A stretch of 6,085 nucleotides of DNA from Alloprevotella sp. (GTDB taxonomy: Bacteria; Bacteroidota; Bacteroidia; Bacteroidales; Bacteroidaceae). The translations under genes and the position numbers were made by a program. The stretch lies in contig JABZGM010000127.1 in assembly GCA_015259235.1 (NCBI GenBank), positions 1 through 6,085 of the forward strand. Reading direction: 5' to 3'. The notes beneath the pieces are model-generated. The model was not told where the DNA came from. It worked only from the letters and a program-made list of their open reading frames with translations, and searched no databases. Below are positions 1 through 6,013 of the stretch, one piece after another (the stretch's first letter is position 1; each line of letters begins with the position of its first letter).

Positions 1-1143
1 GGGCACCACCACCACTTTCACGCGGCTGTTGGGCGTTGAGATGATTTCTTCCTCACCGAAGTTGGCTTTGTTCTTGTCGTAGTCCACTTCGATGCCGAGG
101 AATTCGAGGTCTTTGAGGGCATTGTAGCGCACATCCCATTGGTGCTCGCCTACTCCTGCGGTGAAGACGATGGTGTCCACACCACCCATGGCAGCAGCAT
201 AAGCACCGATGTATTTCTTGATGCGATAGTTGTACATGTCGAGTGCCAACTTGGCGCGCTCGTTGCCTTCCTTCACGCCGTTTTCCACGTCGCGCATGTC
301 GCTTCCCAAACCAGAGATGCCGAGAAGACCCGACTTCTTGTTGAGCAAATCTTGCATTTCATCGGGGGTCTTGCCTTCTTTCTTCATGATGGCGAGCACC
401 ACAGAAGCATCGAGGTCGCCTGTGCGTGTACCCATCATGAGGCCTTCGAGAGGAGTGAGTCCCATGGAGGTGTCGATGCACTTGCCGTGGTCTACTGCCG
501 AAACAGAAGCTCCGTTGCCGATGTGGCAGGTGATGATTTTCTGATTTTCAGGTTGAGTGCCCAACACTTCGCACACACGTTGGGTGACGAAGCGGTGGCT
601 CGTGCCGTGTGCGCCCCAACGACGGATGTTCATTTCCTCGTAGTAGTGGTAAGGCACGGCATACATATAGGCATGGGCTGGCATGGTTTGGTGGAAAGAG
701 GTGTCAAAGACAAAGACGTTGGGCATGTGTTCCACCACAGCTTTCACCGCGTTGTAGCCTTTGAGGGCAGGTGGGTTGTGGAGAGGCGCAAGGTCCATGT
801 AGGTTTTCCACTCTTCGAGCATTTCGTCAGTGACGAGACGGCTTTCTGCGAAGCGTCCGCCTGCGACGATGCGGTGACCAGCGGCTGCGATTTCGTCCAA
901 ACTCTTGATGGCGCCATATTGGGGGTGCATCAAGGTGTCGAACATCATTTTGATGCCTTCTGTGTGTGAGGGGCAGTCGAAGTCGAGTTGGATTTTCTCA
1001 CCGTTGTGGTCGGTGGTCTTGAGGAAAGCTCCTTGTTGTCCCACACGCTCAATGCCGCCAGCAGCGAGCACTTCGCGAGTGTCCATTTCATAGAGCTTAT
1101 ATTTGATAGAACTGCTTCCGCAGTTGATGACGAGAATCTTCAT
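1..1143 (-). CDS. ackA: Acetate kinase, 3'-truncated by window edge
   Basis: Cytoplasmic acetate kinase: acetyl phosphate + ADP <-> acetate + ATP, the last step of acetate fermentation. The 381 visible codons start MKILVINCGSSSIKYKL. Family residues, matched to Methanosarcina thermophila AckA from memory, are all present: N7 and the GSSS phosphate loop, R91, H122 (PLHNP), D147 (FDTSFHQTMP), H179 and H183 (GAHGTSH), H207 (CHIGNGAS), R240 (GTRTGD) and the TAGVGE nucleotide loop near 330-333. The protein should be about 400 residues, so roughly 20 C-terminal residues are missing. These include the conserved Glu (E384 in M. thermophila), which should fall just outside. The ATG is fixed by the invariant N-terminus; no Shine-Dalgarno is visible. 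It lies 81 bp downstream of pta on the same strand with no promoter motif between them, so co-transcription is likely. Oddities: A94 and R97 where His and Glu are common (HRxVHGGE), and H334 where Asn is usual (GEN). The overall call is secure. Confidence 0.97.
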   Translation of the reverse strand, partial: MKILVINCGSSSIKYKLYEMDTREVLAAGGIERVGQQGAFLKTTDHNGEKIQLDFDCPSHTEGIKMMFDTLMHPQYGAIKSLDEIAAAGHRIVAGGRFAESRLVTDEMLEEWKTYMDLAPLHNPPALKGYNAVKAVVEHMPNVFVFDTSFHQTMPAHAYMYAVPYHYYEEMNIRRWGAHGTSHRFVTQRVCEVLGTQPENQKIITCHIGNGASVSAVDHGKCIDTSMGLTPLEGLMMGTRTGDLDASVVLAIMKKEGKTPDEMQDLLNKKSGLLGISGLGSDMRDVENGVKEGNERAKLALDMYNYRIKKYIGAYAAAMGGVDTIVFTAGVGEHQWDVRYNALKDLEFLGIEVDYDKNKANFGEEEIISTPNSRVKVVVVP

Positions 1144-1177
1144 TGTTCTAGGCGATAGGGGTGAGGGGGCTGTTTTT

Positions 1178-1219
1178 TCTAGAGGGTCTAGAGGTACTAG
1201 TGATTCTAGAGCTTCTAGA
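1178..1219. repeat. Five-unit 9-bp palindromic tandem repeat (TCTAGAGnn) in the pta-ackA spacer
   Basis: TCTAGA occurs at 1178, 1187, 1205 and 1214, with ACTAGT at 1196, so five self-complementary hexamers are spaced exactly 9 bp apart. The array is symmetric about its central ACTAGT. The hexamers can therefore pair 1178 with 1214 and 1187 with 1205 around the centre, giving a long hairpin in either strand's RNA. GGGGCT (1166-1171) and AGCCCC (1219-1224) flank the array and could extend or compete with this stem. The array fills most of the 81-bp spacer between the pta stop and the ackA start. On the pta/ackA strand the array is followed by an A-run, not a T-run, so it does not look like an intrinsic terminator. 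Its function is unknown: processing or stability signal, repeated protein-binding site, or dispersed intergenic repeat are all possible. Confidence 0.9.
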
Positions 1220-1224
1220 GCCCC

Positions 1225-2235
1225 TTAATTTTGCTTAGCAGCAATAGCTTGGTTAGCGGTGATGGCGACCATCTTGTAAATATCATCCACGGAGCAACCG
1301 CGAGAGAGGTCGTTCACGGGGCGAGCAATACCTTGGAGGATTGGTCCGATGGCTTCGGCATGACCGAGACGTTCCACGAGTTTGTAACCAATGTTGCCCA
1401 CTTCCAAACGAGGCACCACCAATACGTTCGCCTGACCAGCCACAGGGCTACCTGCCGCCTTCAAGTGAGCCACAGAAGGCACGAGGGCAGCGTCCGCTTG
1501 GAGTTCGCCATCAATGTCGAGATCGGGGCGGAGTTCCTTGGCGCGTTCAAAAGCCGTGCGCACCTTGTCCACATCTTCGTGCTTCGCAGAACCATAGGTG
1601 GAGAAAGAAAGCATAGCCACCTTGGGTTCGATGCAAGCCACCGCACGCGCAGTGTCGGCAGAGCAAATGGCAATCTGTGCCAACTGCTCAGCATCGGGCA
1701 CTGGCGTCACTGCCACGTCGCCCATCACGATGACACCATTCGTGCCATATTCGTGCGCTTGCGTGAGGAGCAACATCGCACCACTCACCACAGAGATGCC
1801 AGGAGCCGTCTTGATGATTTGGAGCGCAGGACGAAGCACATCGCCCGTCGTGTTGCGCGCACCAGCCAACTGTCCGTCAGCATCGCCAGCTTTGATGATC
1901 AAGCAACCGAGGTAGAGGGGATTTTCCACGATGGAGCGTGCCGTGTCGATGGTCACACCCTTCTTCGCACGGAGTTGTGCCAAGAGTTGTGCATATTCCT
2001 CCTTCTTGTCGTGCGACAGCGGATTGATGATGGTGGCTTTCTCGATGTGCGAAAGACCATTCTTTTGAGCGAGAGCCTTGATTTCGGCAGGGTCGCCAAT
2101 GAGGATAAGGTCAGCCACCTCGTCAGCGAGGATGCGGTCGGCTGCTTTGAGTGTGCGTTCTTCCGTTCCTTCGGGGAGAACGATGCGTTGCTTGTTGGCT
2201 TTTGCGCGAGCAACGAGCTGTTCGATAAGTGCCAT
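1225..2235 (-). CDS. pta: Phosphate acetyltransferase (phosphotransacetylase), short form
   Basis: Catalyses acetyl-CoA + phosphate <-> acetyl phosphate + CoA in the cytoplasm, supplying the substrate of the ackA product next door. The 336-residue protein is the catalytic-domain-only type, without the N-terminal DRTGG/AAA-like extension of E. coli Pta. Visible family signatures: RIVLPEGTEERTLKAA (17-32), the central AGARNTTGDVLRPALQIIK stretch, VSGAMLLL, MLSFSTYGSAKH, DGELQADAALVPS, VGNIGYKLVERLG and the C-terminal GPILQGIARPVNDLSRGCS. S311, R312 and D317/D318 match the conserved Ser-Arg...Asp active-site group described in M. thermophila Pta. Only the ATG at 2235 gives the full conserved N-terminus. 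The upstream leader (CTTAATA before ATG) has no Shine-Dalgarno, as is common in Bacteroidetes. A candidate promoter lies at 2367-2397. The gene is intact and ends in TAA. Confidence 0.97.
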   Translation of the reverse strand: MALIEQLVARAKANKQRIVLPEGTEERTLKAADRILADEVADLILIGDPAEIKALAQKNGLSHIEKATIINPLSHDKKEEYAQLLAQLRAKKGVTIDTARSIVENPLYLGCLIIKAGDADGQLAGARNTTGDVLRPALQIIKTAPGISVVSGAMLLLTQAHEYGTNGVIVMGDVAVTPVPDAEQLAQIAICSADTARAVACIEPKVAMLSFSTYGSAKHEDVDKVRTAFERAKELRPDLDIDGELQADAALVPSVAHLKAAGSPVAGQANVLVVPRLEVGNIGYKLVERLGHAEAIGPILQGIARPVNDLSRGCSVDDIYKMVAITANQAIAAKQN

Positions 2236-2265
2236 TATTAAGATTTAGATTATGAAGCGTTGTTT

Positions 2266-2409
2266 GGGGGCTTATCCGCTTGTTCTTCCCCTTGGTGGAG
2301 GGGCTTCAGCGAGGTATAGCCAGAATGCGGCACCGCCCTTGCCATCATTTCGTGGGCGATATGCTGCAAATTTACGAAAAAAAGCGGATAACCCACACGA
2401 TAAGCCCCC
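2266..2409. repeat. 144-bp segment bounded by 11-bp perfect inverted repeats
   Basis: GGGGGCTTATC at 2266-2276 is the exact reverse complement of GATAAGCCCCC at 2399-2409. The left arm continues as TTATCCGCTT (2272-2281), which is also the reverse complement of AAGCGGATAA at 2382-2391, so one left arm matches two right-hand sites. Inside is a small hairpin, CCCCT (2288-2292) with AGGGG (2299-2303), and the candidate pta promoter. No obvious target-site duplication flanks the arms. It could be a miniature inverted-repeat element, or long-range RNA structure in transcripts reading from the sulfatase gene into pta. No convincing protein is encoded here; the 89-codon plus-strand frame through it runs antisense into the sulfatase gene. 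Confidence 0.55.
2367..2397 (-). promoter_or_regulatory. Candidate Bacteroidetes-type promoter for pta-ackA
   Basis: On the minus strand TAAATTTG (2374-2367) fits the Bacteroidetes -7 consensus TAnnTTTG exactly and is followed by CA, as often seen. TGTG (2397-2394) stands 19 nt upstream where the -33 TTTG-like element is expected, though it is an imperfect match. A T-rich spacer (TTTTTTTCG) precedes the -7 box. Transcription would start near 2360, giving a leader of about 125 nt before the pta ATG. No comparable motif lies between pta and ackA, which fits one bicistronic transcript. Confidence 0.6.
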
Positions 2410-2441
2410 TATTTTCTATCTTTATTTAGCAAATAGGGGGC
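2404..2441 (-). terminator. Hairpin terminator downstream of the sulfatase gene
   Basis: GCCCCCTATTT (2404-2414) and AAATAGGGGGC (2431-2441) form a perfect 11-bp stem with a 16-nt loop, 16 nt beyond the sulfatase stop codon. The stem is GC-rich at its base and AT-rich toward the loop. The sequence after it on the minus strand is TTATCG, only weakly U-rich, so it is either a weak intrinsic terminator or a 3'-end stabilising hairpin. Its downstream arm shares bases with the right-hand inverted repeat at 2399-2409. Confidence 0.65.
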
Positions 2442-2457
2442 ATTTGTGCCTTTCGGG

Positions 2458-3987
2458 CTATTTTCTTTTGGGCAAAGTCACCTTAAATTCGGGCACACTG
2501 GGCGCGGTGTGCTCTTTGTAGATGATGTCTACCATCTGTTTCACCACATCGGGGTGTTGCGCTGCCACATCGTGGTCTTCGTGGAGGTCCTTGCTCAAGT
2601 CGTAGAGACGGCAGTTGCCACGCTCCACCACCAGTTTCCAGTCGCCCATGCGCACGCCCATCATGTCGGTTTCGTGAAATTCCCAATAGAGATGATCGTG
2701 CTTCTGCTGCTGGTCGTTCTTGCCCACGAGGGTGTTGTAGAACGAGAGTCCGTCGTAGAGATCCTTGTCGTTGCGCTGATAGGCTTTGGGGAAATCCTTG
2801 ATGCCTGCCACATCGCAGAAGGTGGGCAACACGTCGTAGAACGCCAGTTGGTGGTCGTTCACTTCGCCGGCTGCCACCTTGCCGGGCCAGCGCACGATGA
2901 AGGGGATGCGGATGCCCCCCTCGTGGGTGGAGCGTTTCAATCCCTTGAGCAGCCCATCGCGGTTGAAGAAGGTAGGATCGGCACCGCCCTCTTCGTGAGG
3001 ACCATTGTCGGAGGTGAAGATCACGATGGTGTTTTCGTCCATGCCCTTCGCTTTGAGTTTCGCGATGATTTCGCCCACCATGAAGTCCAAGCGCGTGATC
3101 ATAGCAGCAAACTGAGCGTGTGCCTGTTCGGTGCCGTGATAGCGGTTGCCCACTTGGCTGCGGAAGATGTGCTCTTGGCAGAAGTGGTTTTGATACGCCT
3201 GCAACAGACTGTCGTTAGGCTGTTGCAATTCGGCGTGGGGCAGGGTATAGGTGAAGATGCCCAAGAAGGGTTGATCTTTGGTCTGTTTGTCGAGCCAAGC
3301 CATCGCCTTTTGGTGGATGAGGTCGGCAGAATACTGCGGACGTTTCAAATAGTCTTCGCTGCCGGGCATACCATATTTGATGTTCTCCTCGAGCGTCACG
3401 CGGTGGGTCTTTTTGTCGCCACGCGAACGGCTAAATTCGTTCAAGAAGTTGGGATAATAGGCATGGGCTTCAAACTGGCAAATGTAGCCATAATATTCGT
3501 CGATGCCGCGCTTGTCGGGCGTAGAAGCGGAGTTTTCGTAGCCGCCAGCCCATTTGCCAAACATCCCCGTGGTGTAGCCGTTCTCCTTGAGGATTTCGGG
3601 CAAAATTTTGTGGTTCACATCATAGGGTTCTTGTCCTGCCCAGCCCTCTGCAAAGTCAGTGTTTTTGCCATAAAGGTTAGGCACATCCTTTCCGCGCCAG
3701 TATTCCTTGTTGCCGCGCACGTGGGTGTGTCCGCTGTGCTGTCCTGTCATGAGCGTAGCACGCGAAGGAGCCGACACCGGACTTCCGGCATAAGCCTGTG
3801 TGAAGCGCATGCCTTCGGATGCCATGCGGTCGAGATTGGGGGTGGCGATGTACTTCTGACCATAGCAAGCCAAGTCGCCATAGCCCATGTCGTCGCACAT
3901 GATGTAGATGATGTTGGGACGTTGTTGCGCATGACCAGTCATGGCTGCCAAAGCACCAAGTCCGAGGAGGGTATATGCTTTTTTCAT
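2458..3987 (-). CDS. Secreted S1-family sulfatase (arylsulfatase / GalNAc-6-sulfatase-like)
   Basis: A formylglycine-dependent sulfatase that hydrolyses sulfate esters, probably on sulfated glycans, in the periplasm or at the cell surface. The 509-residue protein starts MKKAYTLLGLGALAAMTGHAQQ, a signal peptide with likely cleavage after A20. Family features: metal-binding D32-D33 in IMCDDMGYGDL; the maturation motif S72-A-P-S-R76 followed by ATLMTGQ, with Ser72 the residue oxidised to formylglycine; H251 in TLPHAELQ; D327-N328 in TSDNGPHEEGG; K351 in LKGLKRSTHEGGIRIP; and a C-terminal subdomain with LYDLSKDLHEDHDVA. The Ser (not Cys) motif implies maturation by an anaerobic radical-SAM enzyme (anSME), which is not in this window. 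An ATG 11 codons upstream (4020) is in frame, but it would put MSRHPTLCILI before the MKK and spoil the signal peptide. No promoter motif is seen in the 159-bp gap upstream, so co-transcription with the lectin-like gene is possible. The exact substrate cannot be assigned. Confidence 0.95.
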   Translation of the reverse strand: MKKAYTLLGLGALAAMTGHAQQRPNIIYIMCDDMGYGDLACYGQKYIATPNLDRMASEGMRFTQAYAGSPVSAPSRATLMTGQHSGHTHVRGNKEYWRGKDVPNLYGKNTDFAEGWAGQEPYDVNHKILPEILKENGYTTGMFGKWAGGYENSASTPDKRGIDEYYGYICQFEAHAYYPNFLNEFSRSRGDKKTHRVTLEENIKYGMPGSEDYLKRPQYSADLIHQKAMAWLDKQTKDQPFLGIFTYTLPHAELQQPNDSLLQAYQNHFCQEHIFRSQVGNRYHGTEQAHAQFAAMITRLDFMVGEIIAKLKAKGMDENTIVIFTSDNGPHEEGGADPTFFNRDGLLKGLKRSTHEGGIRIPFIVRWPGKVAAGEVNDHQLAFYDVLPTFCDVAGIKDFPKAYQRNDKDLYDGLSFYNTLVGKNDQQQKHDHLYWEFHETDMMGVRMGDWKLVVERGNCRLYDLSKDLHEDHDVAAQHPDVVKQMVDIIYKEHTAPSVPEFKVTLPKRK

Positions 3988-4146
3988 AATGAGAATGCAG
4001 AGTGTTGGATGCCTGCTCACGAGCCGCGTGCCCTTCTTGATACTGACACCTGAGTGCTGCTCTGTCTTGCAGGAAGTTTCCCTCTGTCGATGGGGGAGAA
4101 GAGGGGGATAATCCTAATTGTTTGTTGGGACAATCCCTATATTTCG
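3988..4146. other. Spacer between the split lectin-like gene and the sulfatase gene
   Basis: 159 bp with no plausible gene and no TAnnTTTG-type promoter on the minus strand. Weak stem-forming sequences are present (CCCTCT at 4080-4085 with AGAGGG at 4100-4105). There is no clear terminator, so transcription from the upstream gene could continue into the sulfatase gene. Confidence 0.5.
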
Positions 4147-4638
4147 TTAGGGTTGCACCACCTTTTTGCCGCCCACGATGTACAAACCAGGAGTGGTGGG
4201 GGAGGTGAGTCTGCCAGAGAGGTCGTAGGTCTGCGCATCGGTGCGATCCACCGTGGGACGCTGCACTCCAGTGGGGGCTACCACATTGAGGAAACCATCG
4301 AAGATGACGCCCACCACTTCGTCGTCTGCGCCTGTGAGACCATTGGACGTGAGGCGAATGCGGAAGCGCGTGTTGCCCTTGAGAGCCGTCTCAGGCACGG
4401 TGAATTCAGTGCTCGTGATGCGCTGCAAGGTGAGGGGCTGTTGCAATTCAAAGATACCATCGTGGTTCCAATCGAAATAGAGATAAGCCTTGGCATCTTT
4501 GGGCGGATTGGCACTGACCTTGAAATTCAATTTTGCCGTTTCTCCCTGTGGCAAATCTGCCGTTTGGCGAGAGAATACCACATGGAGTTCGTGGTCGTTT
4601 TTGGCTTTTGCATCGGGATATTTGATGCTTGCCAACAC
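4147..4638 (-). pseudogene. C-terminal part of the split secreted protein: GEVED-like domain and Bacteroidetes C-terminal tail
   Basis: In the same frame as the upstream part and separated from it only by the TAA at 4651-4653. It reads VLASIKYPDAKAK, then a beta-rich domain with AYLYFDWNHDGIFE (about residues 51-64 counted from the GTG at 4638), FTVPETALKGNTRFRIRLTS and GADDEVVGVIFDG. This order (DxNxDG loop, VPxxAxxGxTRxRxR, acidic GEVED-like end) resembles the GEVED domain of Bacteroidetes secreted proteins. The last 26 residues (YDLSGR ... GLYIVGGKKVVQP) are the tail seen on many Prevotella/Bacteroides exported proteins, possibly a sorting or anchoring region. There are no further stops or frameshifts. 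A GTG at 4638 preceded by AAGGAG could allow separate translation, but that product would lack a signal peptide. It is most likely the remnant of one protein with the upstream fragment. Confidence 0.75.
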
Positions 4639-4650
4639 TTTCGCTCCTTC

Positions 4651-4653
4651 TTA
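4651..4653 (-). other. In-frame TAA interrupting the secreted lectin-like protein
   Basis: The minus-strand frame reads ...LNLSVKDEA-stop-EGAKVLASIKYPD... with no shift of frame. TAA also ends pta and this gene's own C-terminal part, so stop-codon reassignment is not a likely explanation. A single substitution from GAA, AAA, CAA, TCA or a Tyr codon would create it. Nonsense mutation, assembly error, or two genuinely separate products are the options. Confidence 0.85.
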
Positions 4654-5625
4654 TGCTTCATCCTTCACACTGAGGTTGAGCGAGCTCCACCAGTAGTTGT
4701 CGGTGGTGGTGCAGGGATAATCATAAATCTGCAAACGACGCATAAGGGGAGTGCGCTGCGCCATGAAGCGGAAACGCGTTTCGCCACCGAGTTTCACACG
4801 TTGGTGCGCTGCATTTTCCCAACCGTAGAAGCCCGTGAGTTCGTCTTCCACGATGCTCCAGGCTTCGCTCTCGTTGAGCGCCTTGTGGGTGGTGCCGTGG
4901 TGGAGCTTGTAGCCCCCTTTAGAGTTGCCCTGTCCCTCCATGTAGAAGGATGTTTCGCCCTCTGCCGCTTCGGGAGTGGTCCACGAGAAATCGCCATCGC
5001 CATTCACTTGCAACCATCTGCCGCTCTCGTCCACCAGCGCATACAAGCGGTCTTTGCCCGTGAGGAAGGGGCGCACCTCATAACTGTCGGTCGTTGCCAC
5101 GGGCCACCAGTAGGAGTTGGCGTTGTTGTTGCCTGCCTGAAAAGCCACCACGAGGTGGGTGCCGCCTTTGCGGTTGAGTCCCATGGGCGTTTTGGAGCGA
5201 TCGTTATAGTTGGGCACGTCGGTCGAAGAGAGCGTCCAAGCACCGGCGGTTCTGGCTTTGGGGTTGGGAGCCACGAAATAAGCCACGGGCATATTGGAAG
5301 TTGTAATCGCTGTTTTTCCAGCCTCTCCGGTGGCAATGGTAGAGGCGAGATAGCGGTGAGTGGCAGTATTTTGCACATAATACACGTCTTGTTGTCCCTC
5401 CACAGGGATAAACTTCCAGAATTGTCGGCGTGCGTTGTCTTTCGTGGCGACAGTCAAACTGTGTTCGTCGGTCTCGGTGATAAAGACTTGCGCATCGGGT
5501 GCCGACTGGATGCGATAAACCAGTTCTGCGGATAGCGGACCGCTGGTGGCTTTTTGTGCTTGAGCGGTCACCGCAGTGGCAAAACACGCGATGGCGCTCA
5601 TGGCGAAATAGACGTATTGGTGCAT
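4651..5625 (-). CDS. Secreted beta-trefoil/ricin-like lectin protein, N-terminal part (prematurely ended)
   Basis: 324 residues before the TAA. MHQYVYFAMSAIACFATAVTAQA is a signal peptide with likely cleavage after A23 (AQA|Q), though its n-region lacks Lys/Arg. The mature part is rich in Trp, Tyr, Thr and Asn and has repeated beta-trefoil-like segments, e.g. RRQFWKFIPVEGQQDVYYVQ followed by NTATHRYLAS, then AGAWTLSS, HLVVAFQAGNNNANSYWWPV, and a second block around RLYALVDESGRWLQVNGDGD with GGYKLHHGTTHKALN. This pattern is typical of ricin-type carbohydrate-binding modules in Bacteroidetes secreted proteins; no catalytic motif is seen, so a binding role is inferred. The full frame to 4147 would be about 491 residues including a GEVED-like domain and C-terminal tail. 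The frame is open upstream to about 5750 without another ATG, so the start at 5625 is preferred because it gives the signal peptide. The neighbouring sulfatase suggests glycan use. Confidence 0.8.
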   Translation of the reverse strand: MHQYVYFAMSAIACFATAVTAQAQKATSGPLSAELVYRIQSAPDAQVFITETDEHSLTVATKDNARRQFWKFIPVEGQQDVYYVQNTATHRYLASTIATGEAGKTAITTSNMPVAYFVAPNPKARTAGAWTLSSTDVPNYNDRSKTPMGLNRKGGTHLVVAFQAGNNNANSYWWPVATTDSYEVRPFLTGKDRLYALVDESGRWLQVNGDGDFSWTTPEAAEGETSFYMEGQGNSKGGYKLHHGTTHKALNESEAWSIVEDELTGFYGWENAAHQRVKLGGETRFRFMAQRTPLMRRLQIYDYPCTTTDNYWWSSLNLSVKDEA

Positions 5626-5725
5626 GGTGTGTGAAAGAAAGTTGTGCCATCGTGGTTGCCCTTGGAGGTGGCTTCTCCCACGTTGGCGTGATGTTCGGAT
5701 GAAAACAATGGGCTGCTCTTTAGCT

Positions 5726-5876
5726 TGCTTTAATGCTTGCAGACCTGCTTATCTCATTGCAAACTAGCTTATATGCTTGTAGTATTTTTATATGCTTGTA
5801 GATTTGCTTATCTCCTTGCGGATTTGCTTCTAGACTTACCTCTATTATTGCATACCTGTTCATATTCTTGCAATGA
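5726..5876. repeat. Degenerate ~20-bp tandem repeat array
   Basis: Successive units begin near 5726, 5746, 5766, 5785, 5805 and 5825, and again near 5857. Their approximate consensus is TGCTTATATGCTTGCAGATT. Clear examples are TGCTTATCTCATTGCAAACT (5746-5765) and TGCTTATCTCCTTGCGGATT (5805-5824). TTATATGCTTGTAG is perfectly duplicated at 5769-5782 and 5788-5801, and GATTTGCTT at 5801-5809 and 5821-5829. The units are contiguous without spacers, so this is not CRISPR. It lies about 100-250 bp upstream of the lectin-like start; the role is unknown. Confidence 0.75.
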
Positions 5877-6013
5877 TGATAGTATCTCTCATTTTGCTGC
5901 AAGGTGTGGAAATAAAACATAAATCCTTGGAAATCTTGCCTATTTCCTTGTATTTTAGAGCAACGAGAGCTTTTGTATAGCAGCTGCAACAAGAAAGCCC
6001 CATTTGTAGTGCA

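Noticed and set aside
1144..1224. Intrinsic terminator between pta and ackA
   Set aside because: The hairpin-forming array is followed on the transcribed strand by an A-run, not a U-run, and ackA has no promoter motif of its own.
2252..2521. 89-codon plus-strand frame upstream of pta
   Set aside because: It runs through the inverted repeats and terminator hairpin and then antisense into the sulfatase gene, with no family features.
3988..4020. Upstream ATG at 4020 as the sulfatase start
   Set aside because: It adds MSRHPTLCILI before MKKAYTLLGLG; the downstream start gives a standard signal peptide directly before the sulfatase domain.
4651..4653. Stop-codon reassignment of TAA
   Set aside because: TAA is also the natural terminator of pta and of the C-terminal part of this same gene, and no other in-frame TAA occurs in the window's genes.
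2446..5535. Very long plus-strand open frames (2446-4053 and 4054-5535), plus 139-969 and 1231-2241 opposite ackA and pta
   Set aside because: Each is codon-for-codon in register opposite a recognised minus-strand gene. Stops there need TTA, CTA or TCA in the sense strand, codons these genes rarely use. The translations are His/Val-rich and have no family features.
5726..5876. CRISPR array
   Set aside because: Units are contiguous and degenerate, with no unique spacers and no cas genes.
5737..5922. 61-codon plus-strand frame with hydrophobic, Leu/Cys-rich stretch
   Set aside because: The Leu/Cys pattern comes from the CTTGC/GCTTAT repeat units; there is no promoter or start signal.
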